64,000 nucleotides of DNA, taken from contig WHVY01000005.1 in assembly GCA_022266195.1 (NCBI GenBank), positions 5,828,001 through 5,892,000 of the forward strand, given 5' to 3'. The translations under genes and the position numbers were made by a program. Below are positions 26,601 through 38,805 of the stretch, in pieces (position 1 is the stretch's first letter; each line of letters opens with the position of its first letter). The stretch is from Tetranychus cinnabarinus (Eukaryota; Arthropoda; Arachnida; Trombidiformes; Tetranychidae). The notes below the pieces were generated by a model. The model saw only the letters and a list, made by a program, of their open reading frames with translations, was not told the DNA's origin and ran no database searches.

Positions 26601-29600
26601 ATTGTAATTTTGCATGTCCAATTAACTTGTAAAATCCATCGCAATCAAACCTTTTCCCTTCGCCTTTAGATTGTTACAAGTTTTACCCGATCACATAAAT
26701 GGCATAATTAATAACTTGATTTTTTTTTCATCAACTTTAAATGATCACTGTTGACATCTAACAATTGAGCTTTGAACAAATTATTTCTTCCATGATTCCA
26801 TGTTCATAATCATTTTAAAATGAAATAATTTCCTTGTTTTCGCAATAATTCATTATTTTCAATGTTAATTATTGAGTTTACTTGTTTCATTTGTTTTACT
26901 CAAGTGTTGATAAACTAAGCGTAATGTTTAACCGCCAAACCAATTAAACTCTTACAATCAATATCTTTCAGTCATACTTCAGTTTGCCATTTTATTGACT
27001 CAATTTATAGCAATCATAACATGCAATTTCAACATAATTTTCACTTTCCATTTTTAACTCAACTGAATTTTGAGATGAAATAACTCATCTATTTCGTTTC
27101 TATTTTAATCTGATTCTAATCTTTTTCCAATTTCTTTTATTCTCAGGAAAATGAAATCACATTATTCGCCGACGAAATCAACAATGTTCGATTTATTGGA
27201 TGTATTACTGTGCTTTTGCTTTTAGGAATCGCTCTTATAGGGACAGAGTGGGAAGCAAAGGTAAACTGCTGTTTTCATTGCAATTACCTGTCATTTAATT
27301 GCTGCAAATTTTGACCAGTTCTCGAAAAAATTGAAAGATTTTATTTCTTTATTATTGAGCCTTAGTGTGAAATCATTACAAATGAACAAGCTCACTATTT
27401 GAAGCGAAATTTGTTGAAATCTTACTTTTTTGCGTCTAGTTTGGGTCCAAATTTAATCACATTATCTGACAGGTTATTGTAGTTTAGTTGTATTACCATC
27501 TAACTCACGTATGCATGTATAATAGACTCAAATTTTCCTGCTATTCATTCTGCTCTTGGCAATGGCCAATTTTGTTCTTGGAACCTTTATCCCACCAAAT
27601 GAACAAAAAAAAGAGAGAGGATTTAACGGCTATTCGTGTAAGTAATAATTTTTGATCATGATTTTTCTCCTCAAAAGTTCACCATTTAATGAAGGATAAA
27701 CCTTCCAATGGATATTATTTTTTGACATCAAAATTGCAATCTTTAAATAAGCCTAACATTCAAATTATTAAATGAATACTTAGCAATTGAATAGATTTTC
27801 ATTTTCTTCATCTCTTAGGGTTAGTTGAATTTCAACTTTGAAATTGGTTAAATCATTCATAAATCTCGTAGAGATGTTAAACCTCCCATTTACCATTTAT
27901 TTATTTAATATTAATATTTATTCATGTAATATCATTACAATTATGATTTTCCAGTGGGAAAGGTTAAGTTTGAATGAAAGTTTCATGAAACTTCATGTAA
28001 TTCTCAAGTCAATTGTCTAAGCCAACGCAACTTGTTTATTGCAGCATACATGGGATTGCGTCAATTTAATTATCTCTATGACTAACTTATGTCAGTGGGC
28101 AGTGATTCAAACAAAGCACAGAATATGTGTTTAGTGTGTTTAGATTATTGTCTTTGCACTTTATTAACGGAAAAAGGATATTTAACTTTGACTGTCGGCA
28201 AATCACTGGCAATAAGTGACAGATTTGTTGTTACTGATCAAAATTGACGCTCGTCACTTGCGGGCGTCTAAAGTGAACATTAAGATTGAAATTATTTCTA
28301 AATTGGTTAAATTCTCACATTTCAACTTCAGTTGCAATTGTCATTTAAGACGTTAATTACTTAAATCATTGACAATAATCTTGTCAATTCAAATGAATCA
28401 AACTATGAGTAACTCTTGTCTTTTTGTTTGCTCATTAAACAGTGGATCAGTTTGTTGAAAATTTTGGACCTGATTTTCGAGGAGAAAGTTTCTTCTCAAT
28501 ATTTGCCATCTTTTTCCCAGCAGCCACTGGAATACTTGCTGGCGCTAACATTTCAGGAGATCTTAAGGTAACAAAAGAGCACTTGTATATCAATTTTGTA
28601 AAACATTGAAATTAATCAATTGATCATAATTTAAATTCTTCCAACTTGTCTACTTAAAAGGATCCTCAACAAGCCATACCTGTTGGCACTATGCTTGGGA
28701 TTGTCATCACGTCAATTTCATACATGGGTTTTGCAATGCTCTTTGGAGTCACTTCTGAACGAGAAGTTTTGTCAGCCAATGGAACTTTGATTTTATTTGA
28801 TGGAAAAAAACAAGGACTTCATCATAATTACAATATGATGTCTTTAATCTCTCTCTACGCTCCCCTGATTACTGCCGGAACCTGGGCTGCTGCACTTTCC
28901 TCTGCCCTTGCCAGTTTAATTAGCGCACCCAAAGTTTTCCAAGCTCTCTGTAAAGACAAACTGTTCCCTTACATTCAGTATTTTGGTAAAGGTGAAGGTA
29001 AAAACAATGAACCTCGTCGTGGTTATATCTTGGCCTTTCTCATTGCCCTCGCTGGCTGTGCACTCGGTGATCTAAACGTAATCGCACCAATAATCTCCAA
29101 CTTTTTCCTGGCTGCTTATTGTCTCATCAATTTTTCCTGTTTCCACGCTTCTTTTGCCAAATCACTTGGTTTTCGTCCATCATTTCGTTATTACAACATG
29201 TATGTTTCTCTGATTGGAGCCATTCTCTGTCTGGTCGTCATGTTCATCATCAATTGGGCTGCTTCTTTAATCACTTTCATTATATGTTTCGCCTTATATT
29301 TCATCGTTCTTTACCGTAAACCAGGTAAATAATGATCTATTGAAAATCATTTTTATACTAAAGGCAGGAAAATTTCAATTGAAGGTTACATTCAAAATAT
29401 GTTAAAATTTCAAAGCACTTGAAATCCAAACAAACTTTGTAAACGTTAAGAGCTTGGTGAATTAATTTTTCAAGAGCTGTTTATTCAATTGAAATTTGCA
29501 AATAGGTGTATTGACAATAGATTTTCAAATTTTCGCTACTGGTTAGACTTTCCATTTTCTCTTGAAAAACGTTTATGAATGTTTTCTCAATCATTGAAAG

Positions 29601-32128
29601 TTTATTAATAGGCTGTGAAAATTCAAGATCTCTTTTTTATTGTATGTTTAATTCAACCATTTTTGCAAAAGTTATTTTCTCACTCAATTGAGTATCAATG
29701 TTTAACCTTTTTTTATTTCAATTTTATTCCCTGTAAATGTTAGATGTCAATTGGGGTTCATCAACTCAAGCAGCAACTTACAGATCAGCTCTTCAAACAG
29801 CTTATAAACTTAATCTCGTACCAGACCATATCAAAACTTACAGGTAAATCAATAAACCCAATCATTTAAAGGATTAACTTATCTTGAGATTACTTTATTT
29901 TAGACCCCAGATTCTGGTGCTTACTGGAAATGCATTTGCTCGACCGCCTCTAGTTGATTTGAGCTATCAACTTGCAAAAAACATTGGTCTTATGATTTGT
30001 GGTCATGTTGTTCAGGTATTTTTGCTCCCTCCTTTATTCAATTAAAGCATCTCATCTATTTATAGCAATAAATCTTAATCAATAATTTTTTTTCCAGGCT
30101 CGACTTAATCAAAAAGCACGAGAAAATATCACTCATCAAAATAATGATTGGCTTATTAAACGTAAAGTGAAATCATTTTACACACTTAGTGATGATCAAT
30201 CCTTTGTATCTGGAGCTAAATCGATGATTCAGGTAAATCTTTTTTACTGATACTGATTACAAGATTAAACAAGTTGTTACTCTGTGAAACTGTAAATTGA
30301 TATTACGCATTGATAATCTTACCCGGGATCTTTTTTTTCAACACTTCTAGTGTACGGGAATAGGAAAATTGAGACCCAATATCTTAATGCTCGGCTATAA
30401 AAGTGACTGGCAAGACTGTAATAAACAAGAGCTTTTAGAGTATTTCGCTGTTATCCAGTAAGTTTGAAATGATTGAGCTGCACTTTAAACAGAAATTTAA
30501 TCTTGATTTACTCTCTTTCTTTTCTTCTTTCTTTTAGTGAGGCTTTTGATAAACATATGGCTTTATGCATTTTGCGGCTAAAAAAGGGATTAGATCATTC
30601 TAGATATGGACGATTATCGCACGGTGATGATGTCGATGAGAAAACTCCGAAACAAAGTAAAGCAGACAAAAAAGCTGAAGCCAAAGATATTGAGAAAGGT
30701 GAAAGTTTACTTGCCGCTTACGATTCAGTTACATCTCAAAGTGAGTTCATTTCTCATCTTTAATTTATTTTTCTTCAACCTACGCAACTAAATTTTACTC
30801 ATAAATGAAATTTACTTTTCCTTTTTTTTCTGTTTATCTGTTTGTTGTCTGTCTTTCTCCATGACACACAGCTATTAGTGGGGATAGTTCGGATGATGAG
30901 TCTCCTTTGGCAACAACTGTTATCTATGATGACCAAAAGAGTGAACATAAATCAGCTCTTGTCTCTGAAAAAGATGAAGAGAAGTCAATTATGCCTAAAA
31001 ATATCTTATCAACAATCAATCAATTTCAAAGAAAACAAAAAAAGTCAACCATTGATGTCTGGTGGTTGTATGATGATGGAGGATTAACCATGTTAGTGCC
31101 TTACATTTTGAGCACACGGAAACAATGGTTAGTATTTTTGTTCACAAGATTCTTGACTGTAAAAAAAGACTCATGTAAAAACAAGTCATTCATTGATTCT
31201 TTTAATTTATTGAAAAGTCAAATCATCAAGAAACATTAATGTGGATCAATAGATTTTATTATCTAGAGAAAGTCTTTTTTTTGCTTCCTATTCTGTCTAT
31301 TCTGATTTTTCATTTTCTAACATTTTCTTGTAATTTGTTTTTTCTTTCATGATTATCATTTTTCTAGGTCTGGTTGTAAATTACGTATTTTTGCTCTGGC
31401 AAATAAAAAAGACGATTTAAACCAAGAACAGCGCAACATGGCTGCTCTTCTTAACAAATTCCGAATTGAATATTCTGATGTTACCGTGATATCGGATATC
31501 GTTCGTCCTCCAACCGAAGAGAATAGGCAAAAATTTAACGAAATGATTTCCAAATGGCGAACAAAAGATTTAGACGAAGAACCAGTTAAAATGAATGATT
31601 CAGGAAATGATGGTAGCGGAGATTTTGATGGGCTCAATGTTCTTATATCAGAATCTGAATATTTAGCTTTAAAAAATAAATCATATCGTCATATACGATT
31701 AAGAGAGCTTCTATTGCAACATTCAATGGATGCATCTCTCATTGTTATGTAAGTAATAATGTAAACAAGACATCAACAAATATCAAGCCATAGAATGAAA
31801 AATAACCAAAAGAATCAAATTACTACATTTAATAATTGGAAATAATTTATTTCCAGTATTCTCTGTAACATGATAGGTTTAGACTTTCTTTGAAACCAAT
31901 TAATTGTCTCGTTTTACCACCTCATTTGTCAGCTTAATTTCACTATTAATTGTTTTTAAATATATTTTTCTCCCTCATTCCATCTATTTTAGGACATTAC
32001 CAATGCCTCGAAAAGGAACTTGCTCAGCAGCGCTTTATATGGCTTGGCTGGAAACACTAACAGCGGATATGCCTCCCTTCCTCTTCGTACGAGGCAACCA
32101 GACAAGTGTCCTTACATTTTACTCTTAA
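23683..32128 (+). CDS. NKCC: Na-K-Cl cotransporter (SLC12A1/A2/A3 type)
   Basis: Sixteen exons join in frame to 1078 residues: 23683-24084, 25326-25403, 25609-25662, 25910-26167, 27147-27260, 27526-27637, 28443-28567, 28661-29324, 29744-29843, 29904-30015, 30098-30232, 30351-30457, 30538-30740, 30872-31127, 31368-31748, 31993-32128. The cytosolic N-terminus begins with a SPAK/OSR1 docking motif RFQV (residues 5-8) and has the phospho-regulatory block HYTREALPRVDHYRD (about 90-104) with Thr92 as candidate target. The membrane core (about 150-602) starts at FGWVKGVLVRCLVNIWGVML and holds the family blocks AICTNGEVRGGGSYYMISR, GILAGANISGDL, SALASLISAPKVFQALCKD and NFFLAAYCLINFSCFHAS. The C-terminal domain starts at PDVNWGSSTQA and ends VLTFYS, as in NKCC proteins. 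It carries electroneutral Na, K and 2Cl across the plasma membrane. The large loop before SLISLY is short and has no cysteine. A small exon between 24085 and 25325 may exist as an alternative, but the join is already in frame. NCC (no K) cannot be fully excluded. Confidence 0.95.
24085..25325 (+). other. First intron of the cotransporter (1.24 kb)
   Basis: Bounded by GTATCT and TTTTAG. An open stretch near 25085-25227 encodes a Lys-rich peptide with no family match. It ends in a stop and has no donor site in a helpful place, so I treat it as intron. Confidence 0.6.
26168..27146 (+). other. Cotransporter intron 4 (979 bp)
   Basis: Bounded by GTATTA and TCTCAG. AT-rich; no repeat or exon recognised. 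Confidence 0.8.
27281..27479. mobile_element. Degenerate second copy of the CAGTAACCTG MITE in a cotransporter intron
   Basis: The right end (CATTATCTGACAGGTTATTG, ending 27479 and followed by TA) resembles the right end of the element at 22774-23078. The left end (CAATTACCTGTCATTTAAT from 27281) resembles its mirror, with several mismatches. The copy is shorter and clearly older. It fills most of the 27261-27525 intron. Confidence 0.55.
27638..28442 (+). other. Cotransporter intron 6 (805 bp)
   Basis: Bounded by GTAAGT and ACAG. No exon or repeat recognised. Confidence 0.8.
29325..29743 (+). other. Cotransporter intron 8 (419 bp)
   Basis: Bounded by GTAAAT and TTAG; it separates the end of the membrane core from the C-terminal domain at PDVNWG. 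No other feature seen. Confidence 0.8.
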
Positions 32129-33958
32129 AGTAAAAGACTTAATTTGATATTACAAAAGTTGCACAAAAAGAAACAAAGTAAAAGGCTTTATTTAGCTTCA
32201 CACGGACGTCCTCACAAGTTCAATGGCTGTTTCCATTTTTCGTCTTTCTCTCTATCTTTTTCCTTTCTTTTCATCTTCATTACTCTTGAATATCTATTTT
32301 TCTCTCATCTTCTTGCTCCTACACAACCACAAAAAACCACAAAAATCTCTTTTGAATTAGATTTTTGTTTTCATTATTCCGTCTCTTTCCATCAACCCAA
32401 CTACGCTCTCTGTCTTTACTTTTTCAATTACTTCCAATACTTTTTCTAATATCACCCTCCCTGGGAACTGAACATTTTTTTATCATTATCTACTCTTTCC
32501 TTTCTCTTTCCTCTTTTCACTTCATTTCTTCTTTTCTTACCTTCTTTCGTCCCTATGTGAATCATCTTGAGAAATCTTTAGGTACATTGGAAGGATAAAC
32601 TTTTATGAAGCCATTTTATAAACATTTGAGACTTATCACGAAACAAGAGGATCACTAACCAGAATCCAGTAACAGTATGTGGGATAAAGCTGACCGAACC
32701 TGGTGTAATTTTTGCATAAATTATTACGAGAAATTCATTTCCATTGAACATCAAGCCTTAAATTTTCCATTAATTTTGGTGCTTCGTCAAGGAAAGCCTT
32801 TTTAATTTTTTATGCTTCATTGGGTATCAAAGATATCAGGATTATTTATTAACATGACGCAAATTGTTAAACACCATTTTCATATTAACTGACAAAGAAC
32901 ATTTAGATCACAATTCATCAGCAACTATTAATAATGGAGTTTGGATGAAACTATATTACAAGCCAATTGAAATCTCATTTTTCTTTCATTTTTGTTTCTC
33001 TTCTTTTTCGATATTTTTTTCCTATTTTCTGTTGATGCTGATTAACGTGAAATAAGATGAATTAACAGAAAATATTTCAATATTTTCTTTCATTAAAAGT
33101 AGGCAAATAACTACTTTTGTCAAAATTAAGCATCAAATAACTTATGTCATCATTAACGATACTCTAATTTTTTAGCCAAATCTTGTTTAGATCTGATTTC
33201 ACTCTTCAAAAGATTATTTAACTTAATTAAGTGTCACAATAATTTGGTCAATGTTTTTCTTTTCCTTTCTTAGTTTCAATTCCAAGGTGTCATTCAACTG
33301 TTCAATTCTACTGTGAATGTCAACAATAAATCACCATTTAAGTTGAAATAAAATGAAAACAAAAAAATATACAAAGCATTTGAATCTTCCATTGTAATAA
33401 GTCTAGCTAAAACAAAATGCTAGAATTTAAATTAATGATGAAATAAATTGGACATGAATTTCCAAATTTGAATTTAACAAGAAAGTTTTCTCTTCTTTAT
33501 TCATCGAGTTTATTGATTTTAAAATTTAATTAAAATAACATGAATTACCGACCATATTTCAATGTCAATTTTTTAGAAAAGCGAACTAAATTATTCACAC
33601 AATTTTGATGCATTTAGAGCAACTTGATGTTTTGGTTATCAATTCATTAAAAACCTAATGCGTACTGATTCTCCCGCCTGAATAAGTGATGACCAATTCA
33701 TTCTTTACATTGCATATCAACCTAAATTAAGCTTTCATTTCTTGAATTTTAACGTCTTTTAATTGGGCTATCAATAAATTGGCAGTTCAGTAATCGATTT
33801 GTTATTTCTGAAAATACTTGATTAATGATGAAGAATGAATTTCTTAGTTTATACAGATCTACAAAATTTTCATTAAGATTCATTAAGTCTAGCCTTGTTA
33901 GCTTTTATACAATCTAGAATTGTAAGCAACCAGCGAAGTGATTAAGCTTGGAAATAAT
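32129..33958. other. Intergenic between convergent cotransporter and AFG1 genes
   Basis: The two genes converge here, so this stretch should hold both 3' UTRs. It is AT- and pyrimidine-rich with several AATAAA-type hexamers (for example near 33346), but no unique polyadenylation site can be assigned. No coding or mobile element is seen. Confidence 0.5.
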
Positions 33959-35808
33959 TTAAAATATTTCTCTCAGATTCCAGTAATCGAGAGTTTGCAT
34001 CTCCATTATCCTGGAAAGTGTTCGATCAAATGCAAACATTTCTTCTTGTCCACTGAAAAGGTCTGTTGAATCTTTAACTTGAGAAAATTTGATTCCTAAA
34101 TCATCCATCAAAGCTCTTTGTTCGTCAGTTATATCATCATCCGAATTACCAACCATAAATAATTCTTTAATTGGGACATTTGCGGAGAAAAGGACTCTTA
34201 CCTGAAGAAAGAAAAAAGAAAACTTCGTTAAGCTCAATGAAAAAGCATAAATCAAAAGCTTACCTTGTTATCATAAAAAGTATCTATCAAAGTGATGAAT
34301 CGTCTAGCTTGTGTTTTGTGTTTTAGATTCAATTGAGGTATATCTCTGATGATCACAGTATGGAAAAGTTGACTAAGAGTCAGATAATCGACAGCACCAA
34401 GAGGCTGAAAAGTTAATAATGAAAATATTGAAGTACAATGATAAGACTAACGGAGATCGCGGCAACTTACCCGATCGCAAAGTTCAGAGAATGATGAATC
34501 AAGGACTCTGCCGCAAGTTTTTGCAAATGTAACGTTTCTTCCTTTGATGACAATTGTTTTGGGCCTAACATTATCAGTTTCTCGGCTGGCAAATATCTTG
34601 AAGAGGCGATCCAATTCTTTGTCAGCTTTTTCTTCGTCTTTTCTGTAATATTGTGAACATAATGAGAAACATTGTATTCAATTAAATGATAAATTTCAAA
34701 TAAAGCAACTTACAATAAATAAATGTTTTGCTTTGAAGGCAGAGATTTCTGACGATAATCTATACCAGAATCTAAGGCCATTGATTGACAGTGTTCTTTA
34801 AGTAGAGGTATGAATGGTAAAAAAGCACTTCTTTGTAAGCCATTTTTATACAAATCTAGATTTAAATATGAATACCATGAGAGAAACGCAAGAAAAGTCA
34901 ATCTTTAGTTAATTCTTTCAAAAGTAACATCTTTGACTCACCAACCATCGGGAGGTCGATTGGATGTTGCGATTAAAACCACTCCTCTTGAGAAAAGCTC
35001 AGTAAAGAGATGTTTCAAAATCATAGCATCACCGATATCCGTTACTTGAAATTCATCCAAACAAAGTAACCAAGATTCTTCAACCAAAGATTCAGCAACC
35101 GGAGGAATTGGATTATAACTTAAAGATTTTCGAGATGACGTTGCACTTGTTTTCTTTTTTTGTTCATGTATTCCTGTGAAAAATAAAAAGACATTTAGAA
35201 AAGTCATTTTACGCGACAATATATCATGTTTAGTTAACATACTTGAATGAACATCCAACATGAAAGAATGAAAATGAATACGTTTCTTATTGTAGTCGTC
35301 TACATGGCAGTTTTGATAAAATAAGTCCATTAACATAGTCTTTCCACATCCGACAGATCCATATAAATAAAGGCCTTTTACTATCCGATTGGGTTTATTT
35401 TGTTGTTTGAAGATCTAGATTAATAAATTCAAGAAATTATTAGTCAGCTATTTGTTTCACATTTGTGAGATAAAAGTTACCTTTGATAAAAAATTAGATT
35501 TGATTAGTTTGTAACCTTTCAGCTGTTCATCTATTTCTTGGAAAGTTTTAGCAACTCTGAGTTGATATTCATCAGATTCGATTTCTTTGTTTTTAACCTT
35601 CCTTTCATAGACACTGAGAAAGCTGTCTGCAAAAGAAACAAATTAAAATCATTGATTAGTAACATTATCAAATATTTTTATTTAAAATAGCAAATTACTC
35701 ACCATCAGTTTTTTTAACATTATCAACCAACAAACATAACGCTCTTTTTTGGGAAGAGTAACAAGAGGCCAAGTGTTTGGATAGCAAAAGTTCCTTAATT
35801 AATTGCAT
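33959..35808 (-). CDS. AFG1L: AFG1/LACE1 (ZapE-type) mitochondrial AAA+ ATPase
   Basis: Eight minus-strand exons: 35808-35703, 35626-35481, 35414-35243, 35173-34946, 34855-34714, 34642-34471, 34404-34264 and 34201-33959. They total 450 codons (449 aa) and all phases agree. The Walker A motif is GSVGCGKT (about 103-110) after VKGLYLY. Walker B is WLLCLDEFQVTDIGDA (Asp181-Glu182). The sensor region LIATSNRPPD is followed by DLYKNGLQRSAFLPFI, all hallmarks of the AFG1/ZapE family. The C-terminus RTLSRIMEMQTLDYW is also typical. Family members act in the mitochondrial matrix or inner membrane in turnover of respiratory-chain subunits. The basic, leucine-rich N-terminus (MQLIKELLLSKHLASCYSSQ) could be an import signal. 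The start is the only ATG in frame at the head of exon 1 and is conserved in the broken copy at 20271. The donor of exon 4 was chosen to restore DDLY, two bases inside an alternative GTGAGT. Confidence 0.95.
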
Positions 35809-36260
35809 GGTAAGATTTATACAACAGAATAAATGAAAAATAAATAAATCAACTCGAAATTAACATCGAATAATCCTTTAGATGAATATTCTTTAGATGT
35901 CAAACTAGCAAGATCATATCAAGGTTGCTACTAAACCATAATAACTCCGATTCAATGTTTCCAAAATAATATCCTTGTATTGCTAAATTTGAACAGATAA
36001 AAAAAACATTATTAAACAATAAAGGTTGTAAAACTTTGCCATTTAACTAATTATGATAACAATTTGATGAATTAACTTTATATCGAAAAGTGTAAATTCA
36101 AAATAAACATTACAAAAGTCATCTGGCGGATTACAATCTAATTAAGAGTCTGCGAAATTCAAAGCTGAAAAATACAATGCATTGGTTAGTTGTATGTTAG
36201 GATTTCAATAGATTTGATATAAAGCTTACTTGTTAGTGAAAAAGGTATTAAGTATTGGAC
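35809..36260 (-). promoter_or_regulatory. AFG1 upstream region, present in three places
   Basis: This stretch contains the AFG1 promoter and leader. Its proximal part is copied at 20272-20630 and its distal part (about 36085-36260) at about 51105-51280, where ATTCAAAATAAACATTACAA and the following AGTCTGCGAAATTCAAAGCT are shared. Core promoter motifs could not be set with confidence. It is the junction between the single-copy part and the duplicated array. Confidence 0.5.
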
Positions 36261-36264
36261 ATTC

Positions 36265-36395
36265 ACAAATGCGTCGAAATAAAAAGATCTCGGTCATAAT
36301 TCAGTTTCATAGTTTATTTATTGAAGATTAATTAGACTAGATTTCAATGTTCATCTTATTTTCACTAGGAGATATTCATAATCAAGTTCATAAAA
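36265..36395 (+). repeat. ~130-bp direct repeat, copy 1
   Basis: Contains an AAATAAAAAGATC block, the motif GATTAATTAGACT and GAGATATTCAT, in the same order and spacing as at 36915-37050 and 51290-51425. Each copy lies upstream of a member of the secreted GPI-type family, so it belongs to the duplicated unit. Confidence 0.7.
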
Positions 36396-36731
36396 TATGA
36401 AGATAAGTTAGACAGAAGCTCAACTTATTTGACTTTAAATCGCCATGGAACAAGATTTGAGCTAAAAGCTCCTGCGTCTGGCGTCCCTGGTCAGACAATA
36501 GAGATTGAATTTGATGAGGATACTTCAACCGTTTTATTCACTTGTAGTTTCCGTGTAACTATAATTTATGGGGATAATTTCAATCAGACCATTACTGATC
36601 TCGACCCAGGAGTCAATGGAACTGCAATTTATTTCAATGATAAACTCTACTGTTCCTGGGCTATAAAAATAAACAACTCTAGCCATTATCCGACAGTGTC
36701 TGAAAAACAGATTGGTGACAAACGTTATTAG
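36385..36731 (+). pseudogene. Truncated copy of the secreted GPI-type family
   Basis: The frame gives FELKAPASGVPGQTIEIEF, then VLFTCSFRV, then NGTAIYFNDKLYCSWAI, which aligns with residues of about 60-150 of the intact protein at 37759. The signal-peptide region is missing and is replaced by the flanking direct repeat. After KINNSS the frame diverges and stops at 36729-36731, so the conserved C-terminal 200 residues are absent. No plausible start or splice site rescues it. Confidence 0.8.
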
Positions 36732-37758
36732 TCATACCTTATTAATCAAAATAAATCTAAACTCAATTCTGATAATTCATCTCTTTTTTTCTCATATTTA
36801 TCTGTTTACCAAAAATGTTAGATTCAATCCGTGACTAGATTTATGAATTTCTGATTAACAAAACCAGACATCAAAGCTATTGCAAAAGTATTGTCACCGA
36901 GCATTCACAAGTTTTAGCTTCGGCATAAAAAGATCACTCTACGATCATAATTTAGATTCATGATGCATTTATTAAAGGTTAATTAGACTCGATTTCAATG
37001 TTAGATCTTGTTTCCACCATGAGATATTCATGATTCAGTTCATGAACTTCATTTATAACTCTATTTTGCAAATGTTAATGCTCTAAAACATGACAATCAA
37101 CTGATTAACAAAGAATAACTGATTATTAATATCAATTTAAAAGTTTAAATTCAAATTAACGCGTCAAAGTAAGTTAGCAATTCGTGTTGGTACTTAAAGT
37201 GCTGATAAATACAGAACAATCTTCGTGCTTCAGTAATGAATGAAATTCCCAACTTTTTTACTTTTGTGAACAAAACTTAATCAAGAAATGTAAGCTTGAA
37301 ATTCATTTAGAGCATCGGCCGAGATAAGCTTTTCATGAATATTGTCAACAAATAGAGTCACATTAGAAGCTGTCCTTGATTTGATCAGTTTGGCAGCTAA
37401 TCTCATATCGAACACTCAATTTCGCATTGAAAATGTTGCAAATTCAATTGTAAGATCACTCATGATTCATGATTTTTATCTAAGCAATCTTGAGATAAAT
37501 TAAGCTCCAATCAATATGGATGATGAGCATGTATTAAATGTATTTTATGAAACTGCGTATATTGTTAATCTATTAGTACATTTGTTTCAGTAGTGGATCT
37601 AAATCCAAAAATTTTCGCTTTTTAACTGCAAAAGAAGCTCAATTATCTCTCATATTCATGATACATCTTTGATTGAACATTATCTAACTCAAAATTTCTG
37701 TATAGAGAAGTGAAAAAATAGTTTTGTATTTTTTTTATAATTAGTGATTGTTATTGAC
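36732..37758. other. Intergenic, upstream of the first intact GPI-type gene
   Basis: Contains the second copy of the ~130-bp repeat (36915-37050). From about 37195 it holds a leader and promoter stretch that is also found upstream of the genes at 56699 (from about 56150) and, more diverged, 52062 (from about 51500). Confidence 0.6.
36915..37050 (+). repeat. ~130-bp direct repeat, copy 2
   Basis: Same ordered motifs as copy 1 (AAAAAGATCAC, GGTTAATTAGACTCGATTTC, GAGATATTCATGATTCAGTT), with scattered substitutions. Confidence 0.7.
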
Positions 37759-38805
37759 ATGGCACAAAGTATACTTTTGTCAATTGTTTTATTTGCTTTA
37801 ATTGTGCTTCATTTGACAACAACAACTAAAGCAAATTGGAAACAATGTTTCGATGATTCGTGTCCGATTAAAAATATTAAATTTTCATCTAAATCCAGTT
37901 CTCGTGACATTTCAGGTCGTTTAGATACAGTCAAAACTGCTTACCCTTCAAATGCCGATGGAGTCTGGTTTGAGATGAAAGCACCTGCATCTGGCATCCC
38001 TGGTCAGACAACAGCGATTGAATACGATGACGATGACGACAAAGTTTTATTTACTTGTAGTGTTCGTGTATATACAATTTATAAGGATAATTACAACCTG
38101 ACCATTACTGATTACAATATCGAGCCAGAATTAAATGGAACTGCAATTTATTTCAATGATAAACTCTACTGTTCCTGGGCTGTAATGATAAACAACTCTA
38201 CATTTCCATATGAATTGATTGATCCACCTCAATATTACATCTCGGAAAGTGGATATCAAATCTATTACAACTTGACCCAAACTGTACCTATTGCTGCAGC
38301 CAACTACGGTCAGTTACCTGAAAGTGTTGAACCATTTGTCGATGGCTATCAATACAAAGCTGTTGGATCAGAAAAGTATCTGTTGATTGCTAGAGTAACA
38401 AATGAGACAACTGATTTCTTGTTGAAAGTTAATGGAGAAACTCCAAGATGGGTTCAAGTGAATCTAAAAAGTGACATAAGCATAAATATTGAGTGCAATT
38501 TTGAGAAAGGAAGCCTTACTATGACCACAAAGGCTTATGGCATGAAAAGCAATGTATGGTATTGGAATGTTGGGAGAATCGATGGGGATGAATGCCTCTG
38601 GTCATTATCTGATGCATTGGAAGTTCGTTCGTTTCCAGCAAAACTCAAGGAAACAACTTATCAATTGCAGATTATTGAAAACAAAAGATTTGTTCATTAT
38701 GATGAGAAAAATTTCAGAATAATAACACCTACTTCTGCTTCCAGTTCATTAACAATTGCAAAATCATTGTTAATTTTCATGTTATTTTCTGTAATCTTCA
38801 TGTAA
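37759..38805 (+). CDS. Secreted, probably GPI-anchored glycoprotein of an unrecognised family (copy A)
   Basis: Single exon, 348 aa from the ATG at 37759. The frame is open slightly upstream but has no earlier ATG, and all intact copies start at the same MA(Q/K)SI. Residues 1-25 form a signal peptide (ILLSIVLFALIVLHL core, cleavage near TKA-N). The mature part has six cysteines (30, 35, 100, 138, 246, 279) and several N-glycosylation sites (NLT, NGT, NNST, NLT, NET). The C-terminus is a small-residue stretch TSASSS followed by a hydrophobic tail ending the protein, the classic GPI-attachment layout. A strongly acidic run (DDDDD) lies near residue 90. The repeated block FELIDPPQYYISESGY-type motif is shared by all copies. 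No known domain is recognised. Such proteins would sit on the outer face of the plasma membrane or be secreted; a role in host, pathogen or salivary biology is only conjecture. The downstream 600 bp is also duplicated after 57745. Confidence 0.85.
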   Translation: MAQSILLSIVLFALIVLHLTTTTKANWKQCFDDSCPIKNIKFSSKSSSRDISGRLDTVKTAYPSNADGVWFEMKAPASGIPGQTTAIEYDDDDDKVLFTCSVRVYTIYKDNYNLTITDYNIEPELNGTAIYFNDKLYCSWAVMINNSTFPYELIDPPQYYISESGYQIYYNLTQTVPIAAANYGQLPESVEPFVDGYQYKAVGSEKYLLIARVTNETTDFLLKVNGETPRWVQVNLKSDISINIECNFEKGSLTMTTKAYGMKSNVWYWNVGRIDGDECLWSLSDALEVRSFPAKLKETTYQLQIIENKRFVHYDEKNFRIITPTSASSSLTIAKSLLIFMLFSVIFM

